64,000 bases of DNA from Roseovarius salincola (GCF_026891095.1 NZ_JAPTNL010000001.1:1-64000); one strand, 5' to 3'; counted from the stretch's first letter, positions 27,366 to 37,016 are shown. The notes: generated from the sequence alone by a model not told the origin. Program-made: numbers and translations.

Positions 27366-27397
27366 AGACAAGAACGGGCTTGAGGACTGGGCGATAA

Positions 27398-28426
27398 ATG
27401 GCTGATAAAGATAAAAAATCCAATAATTTCAATATGCCCCTTTTGGCGGTCGCGCCGATGATGGACTGGACCGACCGGCATTGCCGGTATCTGCACCGGC
27501 TGATGTCGCGGCGTGCGTTGCTTTATACCGAGATGGTGACCGCACCGGCGCTGGTGCGCGGGGGGGCGGTGCATCTGCTGGAATATGGGCCTGAGGAGCA
27601 TCCCGTCGCGCTGCAACTGGGCGGGTCCGATCCGCGTGAGTTGGCCGAGGCCGCACGATTGGGAGCGCTGGCGGGTTATGACGAGATCAATCTCAATGTC
27701 GGCTGTCCAAGCGACCGGGTGCAATCGGGCACGTTCGGCGCGGTTCTGATGAAGGATCCGGGCCTTGTGGCCGAGTGCTGTGCGGCGATGATCGCGGCGC
27801 AGCCGGTCGAGGTCACGGTGAAATGCCGCATCGGTGTCGATGAGCAGGACCCCGAGGAAATCCTGCCCGAGTTTCTGGCGCGGGTCGGGGCGACCGGAGT
27901 GGAGCGTTTCACGATCCATGCCCGCAAGGCCTGGCTTCAGGGGCTCTCGCCCAAGGAGAACCGCGCTATCCCGCCGCTTGATCATGCGCTGGTGCTGCGT
28001 ATGAAGGGGGTGTTTCCCGGGCTGCACCTGTCGGTCAATGGCGGCGTCGAGTCGCTGGATCAGGCGCGTGGTTTCCTAGAGGCCGGCCTGGACGGCGTGA
28101 TGGTGGGGCGCGCGGCCTATCATCAGCCCGCCGACATCCTGTGCGCCGCTGATCGGGTGATCTTTGGCGAGGATGGTCCCGACAGCACGCCCGAGGGTGC
28201 GGTGCGCGCGATGCTGCCCTATATCGCGCGCCACCTGGAGTCGGGCGGGCGGCTGCACCAAGTGACGCGCCACATGCTGGGCCTTTTTGCGGGGCGGCCC
28301 GGAGCGCGGGCCTGGCGGCGGATCCTGTCCGAGGGCGCAAGCCGCCCCGGCGCGGGGCCTGAACTGGTCGAGGCGGCGTTGGCGCAGGTCGCGCCCGGGG
28401 TGGTGGCCGCGCAAGCGCAGGGCTGA
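27398..28426 (+). CDS. dusA: tRNA-dihydrouridine synthase A, with element-derived start
   Basis: The product is 342 residues. It has VAPMMDWTDRHCRY at the FMN/tRNA-binding entrance, the conserved NLNVGCPSDRV with the catalytic Cys, VTVKCRIGVD, and NGGVESLDQA. DusA reduces uridines in the tRNA D-loop using NADPH and FMN. The first 12 codons (MADKDKKSNNFN) are AT-rich, unlike the GC-rich remainder, and look like sequence brought in by the integrated element. ATG 27434 is an alternative start without a clear ribosome-binding site. ATG 27398 has GAGGA about 11 bases upstream. The gene appears functional after insertion. Confidence 0.93.
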   Translation: MADKDKKSNNFNMPLLAVAPMMDWTDRHCRYLHRLMSRRALLYTEMVTAPALVRGGAVHLLEYGPEEHPVALQLGGSDPRELAEAARLGALAGYDEINLNVGCPSDRVQSGTFGAVLMKDPGLVAECCAAMIAAQPVEVTVKCRIGVDEQDPEEILPEFLARVGATGVERFTIHARKAWLQGLSPKENRAIPPLDHALVLRMKGVFPGLHLSVNGGVESLDQARGFLEAGLDGVMVGRAAYHQPADILCAADRVIFGEDGPDSTPEGAVRAMLPYIARHLESGGRLHQVTRHMLGLFAGRPGARAWRRILSEGASRPGAGPELVEAALAQVAPGVVAAQAQG

Positions 28427-28527
28427 GGGGCATCGCGGGCCAGGGCGCAAGAAGAGCATGGGTGGCCTTTCCCTTGGCGGAGCGCAGGTGTAAGCCTGCT
28501 GCGCGAGGACAGAGGAAAGGCGCGGAC

Positions 28528-29352
28528 ATGCCCGATACGATGCTGCTGATCGAGATGCTGGTGATGCTTTTGGTGATCGGCGCCTTTGCCGGGGTGCTGG
28601 CCGGCCTGTTGGGTGTCGGCGGCGGGATCGTGCTGGTGCCGGCCTTTTTCTATGCTTTCCAGACACTTGGCTATGACGGACCGCAATTGATGCAGATTTG
28701 TCTGGCGACATCGCTGGCGACGATCATCGTGACCTCGGTGCGTTCGGTCCTGAGCCACCACAAGAAGGGCGCGGTGGACTGGTCGATCCTGCGCACATGG
28801 GCGCCGGGGATCGCGGTGGGCGCGGTGGTCGGCGTGCTGGTCGCGGCCAGCCTGCGCTCGACCACGCTGCAAGGGGTGTTTGGCGTGCTCGGGGTTGTGG
28901 TGGGGCTTTACCTCGGATTCGGGCGCGCGCATTGGCGGCTGGGGCCGCAGATGCCGGTCGGGATCACGCGGGCGGTCATGTCGCCGGTGCTGGGGTTCCT
29001 GTCGGTACTGATGGGGATCGGCGGGGGCAGTTTCGGCGTCCCGATCATGAGCCTTTACGGCGTGCCGATCCATCGGGCAGTGGCGACGGCGGCGGGGTTC
29101 GGCGTAACCATCGCGCTGCCTTCGGTGGTCGGTTTCCTGTTTCTTGAAATAGCACCCGAGAACCGCCCGCCGCTGACCTTCGGTGCCGTGAACCTTGTGG
29201 CCTTCGTGACAGTGATCGCCATGACGCTGATCACTGCCCCTTGGGGCGTGCGGCTGGCACATGCGACAGACCCCAAGCCGCTCAAGCGGATCTTTGCGGT
29301 GTTCATCACGCTGGTCGCGTTGAACATGCTGCGCAAATCGCTGGGATGGTAG
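28528..29352 (+). CDS. TauE/SafE-family sulfite/anion exporter
   Basis: The product is 274 residues with about eight hydrophobic segments. It contains the two glycine-rich half motifs of the family: GVLAGLLGVGGGIVLVPAFF near the start and GFLSVLMGIGGGSFGVPIM in the second half. These proteins export sulfite or related organosulfur or organic anions across the inner membrane. The substrate cannot be assigned. ATG 28528 was chosen because the hydrophobic N-terminus begins there. The 3' end overlaps the next gene by 7 bases. Confidence 0.88.
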   Translation: MPDTMLLIEMLVMLLVIGAFAGVLAGLLGVGGGIVLVPAFFYAFQTLGYDGPQLMQICLATSLATIIVTSVRSVLSHHKKGAVDWSILRTWAPGIAVGAVVGVLVAASLRSTTLQGVFGVLGVVVGLYLGFGRAHWRLGPQMPVGITRAVMSPVLGFLSVLMGIGGGSFGVPIMSLYGVPIHRAVATAAGFGVTIALPSVVGFLFLEIAPENRPPLTFGAVNLVAFVTVIAMTLITAPWGVRLAHATDPKPLKRIFAVFITLVALNMLRKSLGW

Positions 29353-30134
29353 AGGCGCTGCACGACAAGGGCTGGGTCGTATTCCCGGCCGAACCAGAGC
29401 TCGCGGCCTGGGCCGCGCAGGCGCGCGAACTGGCGCTGGAAGAGATACACACACCCGAGGCGCAGGCCAAATGGCTGCAATGCGGGGGCACCTGGTTTGT
29501 CGGCGTCGACACGCTGCCCAACGGGCCGGATGGTGCGGTGGGGCAGGCGGGGCCGCTATCCGGGGCGGCCTTTCGCACGGCCTGCGATCTTTATGGGGTG
29601 TCGGCGCTGCATCGCGGGCAGGTTTCGGTGATCTATCCGGGCTATCCTCGCCCACGCAAGGGCGAAAGCGAGGCGGCGGCGCGCTACAGGCTGAAGCGGG
29701 ACGCGGCGCATGTGGACGGGTTATTGCCGGTTGGCCGGGCGCGCCAGCGGATGCTGAGGGAGCGGCACGCCTATATTCTTGGCTTGCCGCTGACAAGATG
29801 CAGCGCCACGGCCAGCCCGATGGTGGTCTGGGAGGGCAGTCACCGGATCATGCACCAGATGTTCGCCGAGGCCCTTGGCGCGCATCCAGAAGGCGACTGG
29901 GGCGGGATCGACCTGACCGCGCCCTATCAGGCGGCGCGCCGCGCGGTGTTCGAGACCTGCAAGCGCGTCGAGATCGCCGCGGTGCCGGGCGAGGCTTATC
30001 TCTTGCATCGCCACGCGCTGCATGGCGTGGCGCCTTGGGGAAAGGGCGCGAGCGCGCCGCCCGAGGGGCGGATGATCGTCTATTTCCGCCCCGAGCTGCC
30101 GGCGGGCACGCGCGATTGGCTGGATTTGCGATAG
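29346..30134 (+). CDS. phytanoyl-CoA-dioxygenase-like Fe(II)/2-oxoglutarate oxygenase
   Basis: The product is 262 residues from ATG 29346, overlapping the exporter gene. It shows a possible 2-His-1-carboxylate set: HVDG in the middle and HRHALHGVAPW near the C-terminus, with RMIVYFRPEL after it. This matches small cupin-type oxygenases found in Rhodobacteraceae. The substrate is unknown. The coupling to a TauE/SafE gene hints at a shared small-molecule substrate (inference only). Confidence 0.6.
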   Translation: MVEALHDKGWVVFPAEPELAAWAAQARELALEEIHTPEAQAKWLQCGGTWFVGVDTLPNGPDGAVGQAGPLSGAAFRTACDLYGVSALHRGQVSVIYPGYPRPRKGESEAAARYRLKRDAAHVDGLLPVGRARQRMLRERHAYILGLPLTRCSATASPMVVWEGSHRIMHQMFAEALGAHPEGDWGGIDLTAPYQAARRAVFETCKRVEIAAVPGEAYLLHRHALHGVAPWGKGASAPPEGRMIVYFRPELPAGTRDWLDLR

Positions 30135-30144
30135 CGGGGCTGAG

Positions 30145-30402
30145 CTAGCCTTGTCTGCGTTTGAGCCGGGCGGCGCGACCGCCACGGCGCTTGGCCAGAA
30201 GCGGTGCGCGCTCTGGCAGGGCGGCCATGATATCGCGCCGTTCCTGGGGCTCCATCTTCGACCAGCGCGTGATCTCGTCGATGCTGCGATAACAGCCTGT
30301 ACAGATCCGCGCCTCGGGATGCACGACGCAGAGCCGCACACAGGGGCTTTCGACCTCGTCGCGGGTCCAGACCCGATCGTTATTGCGCTGCTCGTCCTTC
30401 AT
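30145..30402 (-). CDS. DUF1289 small cysteine-rich protein
   Basis: The product is 85 residues. The motif ESPCVRLCVVHPEARICTGC (four cysteines), followed by RSIDEITRWS, is the DUF1289 signature and probably binds a metal or an Fe-S cluster. The C-terminus is Arg/Lys-rich. It overlaps ruvX by 4 bases (ATGA), so the two are co-translated. The function is unknown. Confidence 0.88.
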   Translation of the reverse strand: MKDEQRNNDRVWTRDEVESPCVRLCVVHPEARICTGCYRSIDEITRWSKMEPQERRDIMAALPERAPLLAKRRGGRAARLKRRQG

Positions 30403-30875
30403 CTGCCTGCTCTCATGTGACTCAAACGGTCCAATATACCCTGAAGGATATAGCAGGCGGCGACATTGTCGATCACTTCGGCGCGACGCTTTCGGGTCGT
30501 ATCCGCCTCGAGCAGGGCGCGTTCGGCGGCTACTGTGGACAGGCGCTCATCCCAGAAGGCGATCGGCAGGTCGGTCAGCTTCTCGAGATTGCGGGCGAAG
30601 GCGCGGGTCGATTGGCAGCGCGGCCCTTCGGACCCGTCCATGTTGCGCGGCAGGCCAAGAACGATGCCGCCGACCTCGCGCGCGGTGGCGATTTCGAGCA
30701 GCCGGGCGGCGTCGAGGCTGAATTTCCGCCGTTTCACGGTTTCAAGCGGTGTCGCCGCCGAAAGAAGGCGATCCGAAAGCGCGACGCCGATGGTCTTGGT
30801 GCCAAGATCCAGCCCAATCAGCGCGCGTCCCGACGGCAGGGCGGCGGCGAAATCCTCGACCGCTTCGCAGATCAT
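30399..30875 (-). CDS. ruvX: RuvX/YqgF-family Holliday junction resolvase-like nuclease
   Basis: The product is 158 residues. It has LIGLDLGTKTIGVALSD at the N-terminus (first catalytic Asp), GGIVLGLPRNMDGSEG in the middle, and IAFWDERLSTVAAERAL, with DNVAACYILQ at the end, the standard YqgF pattern. Relatives process 16S rRNA 5' ends and can cleave RNA or branched DNA. The gene lies in a coupled run ccmI-ruvX-DUF1289. The start ATG 30875 overlaps the ccmI stop by 4 bases. Confidence 0.9.
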   Translation of the reverse strand: MICEAVEDFAAALPSGRALIGLDLGTKTIGVALSDRLLSAATPLETVKRRKFSLDAARLLEIATAREVGGIVLGLPRNMDGSEGPRCQSTRAFARNLEKLTDLPIAFWDERLSTVAAERALLEADTTRKRRAEVIDNVAACYILQGILDRLSHMRAGR

Positions 30876-32131
30876 TCGGCCACGCCGGCGGATTGCGCGG
30901 CCTGGCGCAGAATCTCCATCGCCTGCTGGTCCTCGGCAAAAATCCCCTGGGCCTCGGTCCAGATTTCGCGGGCCTGTTCGGTGTCGCCAAGCACTCCGAG
31001 CGCACCGATCAGGCGGGCCCATTCGGCGGCGTTGCCGCCCTCGGTGGCAAGGCGTTGCGAAAGGCCCGCCACCATCGAGCGGATCATCTGGTCGCGCTCT
31101 TCAGTACTCAGTTCGCTGGCGGCCTCGATGTCGTCGGCGCCGGGACCGGGGGCGGTGGCCGCGCCTGTGGCGGCTGCGGGCGCATCGGGCAGCGGCGGCA
31201 GGCTGTAATCGGTCTCGCCGGCGCGCCAAGCGACCTCTTCGATAAGCTGGCGGATCGGCGCGACCCAAGGCGCGTTCGGGGCGCTTTCGCGCAACAGCCT
31301 GTCCCAAGTGCGGAAGGCGGCGTCGGGGCGGTCGACCTGCATCAGGTAAAGCCCAAGGTAATAGCGCGCGGGCGGATTGCGCGGGTCACGTTCGAGCGCG
31401 GCGCGCAGCGCCTGCTCGGCGTCCTTCGAGACATAACCCCCCGCCGCGCTGACCATCAGTTCGGCCAGATAGGCGTAATCCGAGGCGCTGGCATCAGTTG
31501 ATTTCGCATCAATGATGCGCTGTTGCGCTGCATATGCCGCCGGGTAATTGCCAAGTGCGGCCTCGTTGCGCGCCAGCAAAGTCAGCCCGCGCAGATCGTC
31601 GGGGCGCTCGGCGACGGTCTCGCGCAGACGCTCCATCAGTTCGAGGAACTGCGGCGTCGCATCGGGATTGAGCGCGGCGGCGGGCATCTGCGCTTCGATT
31701 TCGGCTTGAGCCAGGCGGTTGGCGCGCGCCGCGTCAGATTGCGCCATGCGCGTCTTGAGCGGCAGGTCGGAATAGCCCGGCGCGCCAATTTGACTGTAAA
31801 GACCGACCGACCCCGCCGCCAGCACCACCACCAGCAAAAGCACCGCCACGCGGCCACCGCGACTCGGTTGACCGCCGCTTTCGCCGCCGTCGCGCAGCTG
31901 CGCGTCGGCAGCCAGAACCCGGCGCGAGATTTCTGCGCGGGTGCGCTCGGCATCTTCGGGGCCGACGACCCCGCGTTGAAGGTCGCGATCCACCTCCTTT
32001 AGTTGGTCGCGATAGACCTGCAGGTCATAGGCCGCAGGCGGCTTGTCGCCGATACGACCCCTCAGAAGGGTCAACCCGAGGATGATGCTGACCACAAGCG
32101 CAAGCGCGCCACTGACGATCCAGAAAATCAT
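30872..32131 (-). CDS. ccmI: CcmI, cytochrome c maturation TPR protein
   Basis: The product is 419 residues, with two membrane segments (residues ~1-22 and ~95-115) separated by a cytoplasmic leucine-zipper-like loop (LKEVDRDLQRGVV), then periplasmic TPR repeats. This is the CcmI layout (CycH). It delivers apocytochrome c to the haem ligation complex CcmFH. The ccmABCDG genes lie about 28 kb away in this window. Confidence 0.9.
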   Translation of the reverse strand: MIFWIVSGALALVVSIILGLTLLRGRIGDKPPAAYDLQVYRDQLKEVDRDLQRGVVGPEDAERTRAEISRRVLAADAQLRDGGESGGQPSRGGRVAVLLLVVVLAAGSVGLYSQIGAPGYSDLPLKTRMAQSDAARANRLAQAEIEAQMPAAALNPDATPQFLELMERLRETVAERPDDLRGLTLLARNEAALGNYPAAYAAQQRIIDAKSTDASASDYAYLAELMVSAAGGYVSKDAEQALRAALERDPRNPPARYYLGLYLMQVDRPDAAFRTWDRLLRESAPNAPWVAPIRQLIEEVAWRAGETDYSLPPLPDAPAAATGAATAPGPGADDIEAASELSTEERDQMIRSMVAGLSQRLATEGGNAAEWARLIGALGVLGDTEQAREIWTEAQGIFAEDQQAMEILRQAAQSAGVAE

Positions 32132-32348
32132 GCTTACTCCGCCAAAACCGTCCCTCCATGTAGCGGTCCATGCCAGCGGAAAAAAGAGGCAAAGGCACGC
32201 AGGGCAACGGGTGGATCGCGGCGTGATGTCTCAATGTCGCGAATTGGGCGTTTTATGCCGCGCCGGGTATCCTTTGAATCAGGGTTCTGTCGCATTACGC
32301 TGGCATGGCAGGATGGCCTGCGATTCCAACACTCTTCAGAGAGCGCGC

Positions 32349-33593
32349 ATGAAACGTTACTCCGCCTTTGCCGTCGCCCGCGAAGCCCTGCGTAACCATA
32401 TGGGCTGGGAGCGGGCCTGGGCTTCGCCTGAACCCAGGAAAAAATACGATGTGATCATCGTGGGGGCCGGGGGGCATGGGCTGGCGACGGCCTACTACCT
32501 GGGAAAGAATTTCGGCATCACCAATGTCGCGGTGCTGGAAAAGGGCTGGCTGGGGGGCGGCAACACGGGGCGCAACACCACGATCATCCGCTCGAATTAC
32601 CTTCAGGATGCCTCGGCCGCGATCTACGAGAAGTCGCGCAGCCTTTATGAGACGCTGAGCCAGGATCTGAACTACAACATCATGTACAGCCCGCGTGGCG
32701 TGATGATGCTGGCGCAGACTCAGCACGAGGTGCGCGGCTATGAGCGCACCGCCCATGCCAACGCGTTGCAGGGCGTCACCACGGAATTCATCTCACCCTC
32801 ACGTGTCAAGGAACTGGTGCCGATCATCAACCTGGAGGGACCGCGCTATCCGGTGTTGGGAGCGCTCTGGCAGGCGCGCGCGGGCACGGCGCGCCATGAT
32901 GCGGTGGCCTGGGGCTATGCGCGGGCGTGCAGTGCCATGGGCATGGACATCATCCAGAAATGCGAGGTTACCGGCATCAGCCGCGAAGGCGGGCGCGTGA
33001 CAGGGGTCAGCACCAATCGAGGCGACATCGCCTGTGACAAGCTGGGCATCGTGGTGGCGGGTCATTCGGGGCATCTGGCCGATATGGGGGGCTTCCGCCT
33101 GCCGATCGAATCCGTGGCCCTGCAGGCGCTGGTCAGCGAGCCGATCAAGCCCTGCATGGACGTGGTGGTGATGGCCAATACCGTGCATGGCTACATGAGC
33201 CAGTCCGACAAGGGCGAGATGGTGATTGGCGGCGGCGCGGACGGCTACAACAACTTCACGCAGCGCGGCTCGTTTCACCATATCGAGGAAACCGTGCGCG
33301 CATTGGTCGAGACCTTCCCGATGATCAGCCGCCTCAAGATGCTGCGCCAGTGGGGCGGGATCGTGGACATGACCGGGGATCGCTCGCCGATCCTGTCGAA
33401 AACGCCTGTCGAGGGCGTGTTCATCAACTGCGGCTGGGGCACCGGCGGTTTCAAGGCGATTCCCGGCTCGGGCTGGGGGTTTGCGGAACTGATGGCCAAG
33501 GGGCATTCGCCGCTGACGGCGGAATTCGGACTGGAACGTTTCCGCGAAGGCCGCTTCATCGACGAAAGTGTCGCCGCGGGGGTGGCGCATTGA
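32349..33593 (+). CDS. soxB: sarcosine oxidase subunit beta
   Basis: The product is 414 residues. The FAD-binding fingerprint VIIVGAGGHGLATAYYLG is at ~35, followed by GGNTGRNTTIIRSNY and the C-terminal NCGWGTGGFKAIPGSG, all typical of heterotetrameric sarcosine oxidase beta. It holds the flavins that oxidise sarcosine to glycine, with transfer of the one-carbon unit to tetrahydrofolate. It is the first gene of soxBDAG. The 217-base gap to ccmI upstream must hold divergent promoters, but no clear motif was seen. Confidence 0.94.
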   Translation: MKRYSAFAVAREALRNHMGWERAWASPEPRKKYDVIIVGAGGHGLATAYYLGKNFGITNVAVLEKGWLGGGNTGRNTTIIRSNYLQDASAAIYEKSRSLYETLSQDLNYNIMYSPRGVMMLAQTQHEVRGYERTAHANALQGVTTEFISPSRVKELVPIINLEGPRYPVLGALWQARAGTARHDAVAWGYARACSAMGMDIIQKCEVTGISREGGRVTGVSTNRGDIACDKLGIVVAGHSGHLADMGGFRLPIESVALQALVSEPIKPCMDVVVMANTVHGYMSQSDKGEMVIGGGADGYNNFTQRGSFHHIEETVRALVETFPMISRLKMLRQWGGIVDMTGDRSPILSKTPVEGVFINCGWGTGGFKAIPGSGWGFAELMAKGHSPLTAEFGLERFREGRFIDESVAAGVAH

Positions 33594-33678
33594 TGGCCGG
33601 TTCGCACGCAGGTTTTCCAGACGTATTCCGCCAGGGCCGTCCAAAGCGCCCTGGCCATCAGATTACCGGAGGCACGAC

Positions 33679-34008
33679 ATGCTGATCCTGACCTGCCCCT
33701 GCTGCGGTGTGACCGCGGAAGAGACCGAATTTCATGGCGGCGGCGAGGCGCATATCAAGCGCCACGGCCCCGGATCGAGCGATGACGAATTCCACGGCTA
33801 CCTGTTCGAGAAGGTGAACCCCAAGGGGGTGCATTTCGAGCGCTGGCGCCATGCCAATGGCTGCGGCAAGTGGTTTCACGCCGCGCGCTGCACCGTCACG
33901 CTGGAGGTGTTCGGCACCTATAGCGCGCAGACGACCGAGCCGCCGCAGGATATCAAGGACAGGATCTCGGCCAGGCGGCCGGGTTGGAGCTGGAGAGAGT
34001 TCGCATGA
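33679..34008 (+). CDS. soxD: sarcosine oxidase subunit delta
   Basis: The product is 109 residues. It begins MLILTCPCCGVTAEETEF and carries HANGCGKWFHAARC; these cysteines and histidines form the zinc site of SoxD. A GGAGG ribosome-binding site precedes ATG 33679. It overlaps soxA by 4 bases (ATGA). Confidence 0.93.
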   Translation: MLILTCPCCGVTAEETEFHGGGEAHIKRHGPGSSDDEFHGYLFEKVNPKGVHFERWRHANGCGKWFHAARCTVTLEVFGTYSAQTTEPPQDIKDRISARRPGWSWREFA

Positions 34009-37000
34009 GCACACGTCTGGCCAATGGCGGCCGCCTTCTGAACAAGGCGCGGACGCTGGAATTCACCTTCAACGGCAAGCGTTTCAAAGGGGTCGAAGGC
34101 GATACGCTGGCCTCGGCGCTTCTGGCCAATGATCAGATGCTTGTCGGGCGCTCGTTCAAGTATCACCGCCCGCGCGGGATCGTGTCGAGCGGCGCCGAGG
34201 AGCCCAATGCGCTGGTCGGTCTGGGCGAGGACGCGCGGTTTGAACCCAACCAGAGGGTCACGACCACCGAGCTTTTCGACGGGCTGACCTGCGCCAGCCA
34301 GAACCACTGGCCGAGCCTCGAATTCGACATCGGCGCGATCAACGCGAAGCTGTCGCGGTTCCTGCCCGCGGGCTTCTATTACAAGACCTTCATGTTCCCG
34401 CGCCCGTTCTGGAAGCATGTCTACGAGCCGATCATCCGCCAGTCGGCGGGTCTGGGCCGCGCGCCGCGTGATCGGGATCAGGACAGCTACGAGCATTTCT
34501 ACGCGTTTTTCGACGTGGTGGTGATCGGTGGCGGGGTTGCCGGTCTTCAGGCCGCCAAGGCGGCGGGCGATGCGGGCGCCAAGGTGCTGCTGATGGAGCA
34601 GACCCCCCACTGGGGCGGGCGGGCGCCGGTCGATGGCGGGACGGTGGACGGGCAGCCTGTGGATAAGTTCGTGGACGGAATCGTGTCCGTTCTGGAGACG
34701 ATGGAAAACGTCACCTTGCGCCGCCGGATGATGGGGGCAGGGGTTTACGATCACGGCTATCTTCTGGGTTATGAGCGGGTAAACGATCATCGCCCGGATG
34801 CGAGCGGCCCGCGGCATCGCCTGTGGCGGATCCGCGCCGGGCAGATCGTGACCGCGACAGGCGCCATTGAGCGGCCGATCTGTTTCTCGGGCAATGATGT
34901 CCCGGGTGTGATGCTGGCCTCGGCGGTGCGCGATTATGCGGTCGATTACGGGGTGTCGATCGGCGATCGCACCGTGGTCGTGACCAATAACGACGATGCC
35001 TATCGCACCGCGATCACCCTTAAAAAACTGGGGCTGGAGATTCCGGCCATTGTCGACACCAGGGCAAGTGGCGGCGGCGCGTTGGCGGGTGAGGCCATCG
35101 AGCTGGGAATTCGTGTCGAGAATGGCAAGGGCATCGCCCGGGTCAAGGGCAAGAAGCGCGTCGAGGCCGTGGAAATCTGCGTGCAGGCCGGTGAAGGCGC
35201 GGCGCTGGAGGAGATCAGATGCGATGCGGTCGCCATGTCCGGCGGCTGGTCGCCAATCGTGCATCTGTGGTCCCATTGTGGCGGTAAGCTACTGTGGGAT
35301 GAAGAAAAAGCCATGTTCCGCCCGGATGTGGATAACGCGCCCACCGGCGCAGATGGCCAAGGCTTCGTCCGCTGTGCCGGGGCGGCCGAGGGGCATCTGG
35401 ATCTCGCCGATGTTCTGAATGGCGCGGATGCTGCCGGCAAGGCTGCCGCGCAAGCAACGGGTCACACGCCCAAGCGCAGCAAGGTGCCAGTTGCGGACAA
35501 TCCCAAGGAGGCCGGGATCGAGCCGGTCTGGCTGATGCCGCAAGGCGCGGGCGTCAAGCTGCGGATGAAGGCGTGGCTGGATTATCAGAATGACGTCAAG
35601 GTCAGCGATGTGCAACTGGCAGCGCGTGAGGGCTTTGAATCGGTCGAGCACGCCAAGCGCTATACTACCCTCGGCATGGCCACGGATCAGGGCAAGCTGA
35701 GCAATATCAACGGACTGGCGATCCTTTCGGATGCATTGGGTCAGCCCATTCCGCAGACCGGCACCACCACCTTCCGTCCGCCCTATACGCCGATCTCGCT
35801 GGCGTCGATCGCGGGCGAGGCGCGCAACGAGACATTCCAGCCCCTGCGAAAGACGCCGATGCATCGCTGGCACGCCGAAAACGGTGCCTATTGGGAGCCG
35901 GTGGGCGCTTGGCGGCGACCCTATTGCTTCCCCAAACCGGGCGAAAGCATCGAGGATGCCGTGCAGCGCGAGGTCAAGGCGACACGAGACAGCCTCGGGC
36001 TGCTGGATGCCTCGACGCTGGGCAAGATCATTGTCAAGGGCCCCGATGCGGGGCGCTTCCTGGACATGCTTTACACCAACATGATGTCGACGCTGAAACC
36101 GGGGCGCTGTCGTTATGGGCTGATGTGCAACGAGAACGGCTTTCTGATGGATGACGGTGTGGTCGCGCGTCTCGATGAAGAGACGTTCCTGTGCCACACC
36201 ACCACCGGCGGGGCCGAGTCGATCCATGCGCATATGGAAGAATGGCTTCAGACCGAGTGGTGGGACTGGAAGGTCTACACGGCCAACGTGACCGAGCAAT
36301 TCGCACAGGTCGCGGTCGTCGGCCCCAAGGCACGCAAGGTACTTGAAAAGCTGACCGATGACGACATCAGCGCCGAGGCGCTGAGCTTCATGGGCTGGAC
36401 GGATGTGACGTTCGGCACGATCCGGGCGCGCGTGTTCCGCATCTCGTTCTCTGGCGAGCTGAGCTACGAAATCGCGGTTCGTGCAAGTCATGGGCGTGCC
36501 TTTTGGGATATGATCCTGAAGGCGGGCGCGGAATTCGACGTGACGCCCTACGGTACCGAGGCCCTGCATATCATGCGTGCCGAGAAGGGGTTCATCATGA
36601 TCGGTGACGAGACCGACGGCACGGTGATCCCGCAGGATCTTGGCCTCGATTGGGCGATCTCGAAGAAGAAGGACGATTACCTTGGCAAGCGCGCGCAGGA
36701 ACGCCGCCACATGAGCGACCCGACCCGTTGGAAACTGGTGGGGCTTGAAACGCTGGACGGGGCGACGCTGCCGGACGGGGCCTATGCCACCGCGCAGGGC
36801 AATAACGCCAATGGCCAGCGCAATGTGCAGGGGCGGGTGACCTCGACCTATCATTCGCCGACCCTCGGACGGGGCATCGCCATGGGGCTGGTGCTGAACG
36901 GGCCGGACCGGATGGGCGAGGTGCTGGAATTCCCGAAGGTGGACGGCACCGTGATGCGCGCCAAGATCGTCGAGCCGGTTTTCTACGACAAGGACGGGGA

Positions 37001-37016
37001 GAAGCAGAATGTCTGA
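34005..37016 (+). CDS. soxA: sarcosine oxidase subunit alpha
   Basis: The product is 1003 residues, full length. It has an N-terminal ferredoxin-like region (FTFNGKRFKGVEGDTLASAL), an FAD/NAD-type Rossmann motif VVVIGGGVAGLQAAKAAG near 170, and a C-terminal aminomethyltransferase (GcvT-like) folate-binding region. It works with SoxBDG to turn sarcosine, O2 and tetrahydrofolate into glycine, H2O2 and methylene-tetrahydrofolate. Confidence 0.95.
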   Translation: MSTRLANGGRLLNKARTLEFTFNGKRFKGVEGDTLASALLANDQMLVGRSFKYHRPRGIVSSGAEEPNALVGLGEDARFEPNQRVTTTELFDGLTCASQNHWPSLEFDIGAINAKLSRFLPAGFYYKTFMFPRPFWKHVYEPIIRQSAGLGRAPRDRDQDSYEHFYAFFDVVVIGGGVAGLQAAKAAGDAGAKVLLMEQTPHWGGRAPVDGGTVDGQPVDKFVDGIVSVLETMENVTLRRRMMGAGVYDHGYLLGYERVNDHRPDASGPRHRLWRIRAGQIVTATGAIERPICFSGNDVPGVMLASAVRDYAVDYGVSIGDRTVVVTNNDDAYRTAITLKKLGLEIPAIVDTRASGGGALAGEAIELGIRVENGKGIARVKGKKRVEAVEICVQAGEGAALEEIRCDAVAMSGGWSPIVHLWSHCGGKLLWDEEKAMFRPDVDNAPTGADGQGFVRCAGAAEGHLDLADVLNGADAAGKAAAQATGHTPKRSKVPVADNPKEAGIEPVWLMPQGAGVKLRMKAWLDYQNDVKVSDVQLAAREGFESVEHAKRYTTLGMATDQGKLSNINGLAILSDALGQPIPQTGTTTFRPPYTPISLASIAGEARNETFQPLRKTPMHRWHAENGAYWEPVGAWRRPYCFPKPGESIEDAVQREVKATRDSLGLLDASTLGKIIVKGPDAGRFLDMLYTNMMSTLKPGRCRYGLMCNENGFLMDDGVVARLDEETFLCHTTTGGAESIHAHMEEWLQTEWWDWKVYTANVTEQFAQVAVVGPKARKVLEKLTDDDISAEALSFMGWTDVTFGTIRARVFRISFSGELSYEIAVRASHGRAFWDMILKAGAEFDVTPYGTEALHIMRAEKGFIMIGDETDGTVIPQDLGLDWAISKKKDDYLGKRAQERRHMSDPTRWKLVGLETLDGATLPDGAYATAQGNNANGQRNVQGRVTSTYHSPTLGRGIAMGLVLNGPDRMGEVLEFPKVDGTVMRAKIVEPVFYDKDGEKQNV

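Larger units (their letters stand above)
1..27397. mobile_element. right-hand portion of an integrative conjugative element at dusA
   Basis: This interval carries an IS element, defence genes, toxin-antitoxin pairs, a trb conjugation operon and, at its right edge, a tyrosine recombinase pointing away from dusA. That layout matches the known class of genomic islands that integrate into the 5' end of dusA. The left end is not seen: no second copy of the dusA 5' end was recognised, so the element probably continues beyond base 1. Internal seams (the truncated AHH gene and an integrase scar) suggest it was assembled in several steps. The exact right boundary lies somewhere between the integrase start and the first conserved dusA codons. 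Confidence 0.75.

Noticed and set aside
27290..28027. N-terminal extension of the integrase to 640 residues
   Set aside because: The extension runs antisense through dusA. The start at 27289 gives a normal integrase.
32132..32348. A riboswitch before soxBDAG
   Set aside because: No conserved glycine, folate or SAM riboswitch core could be recognised by eye in this gap.
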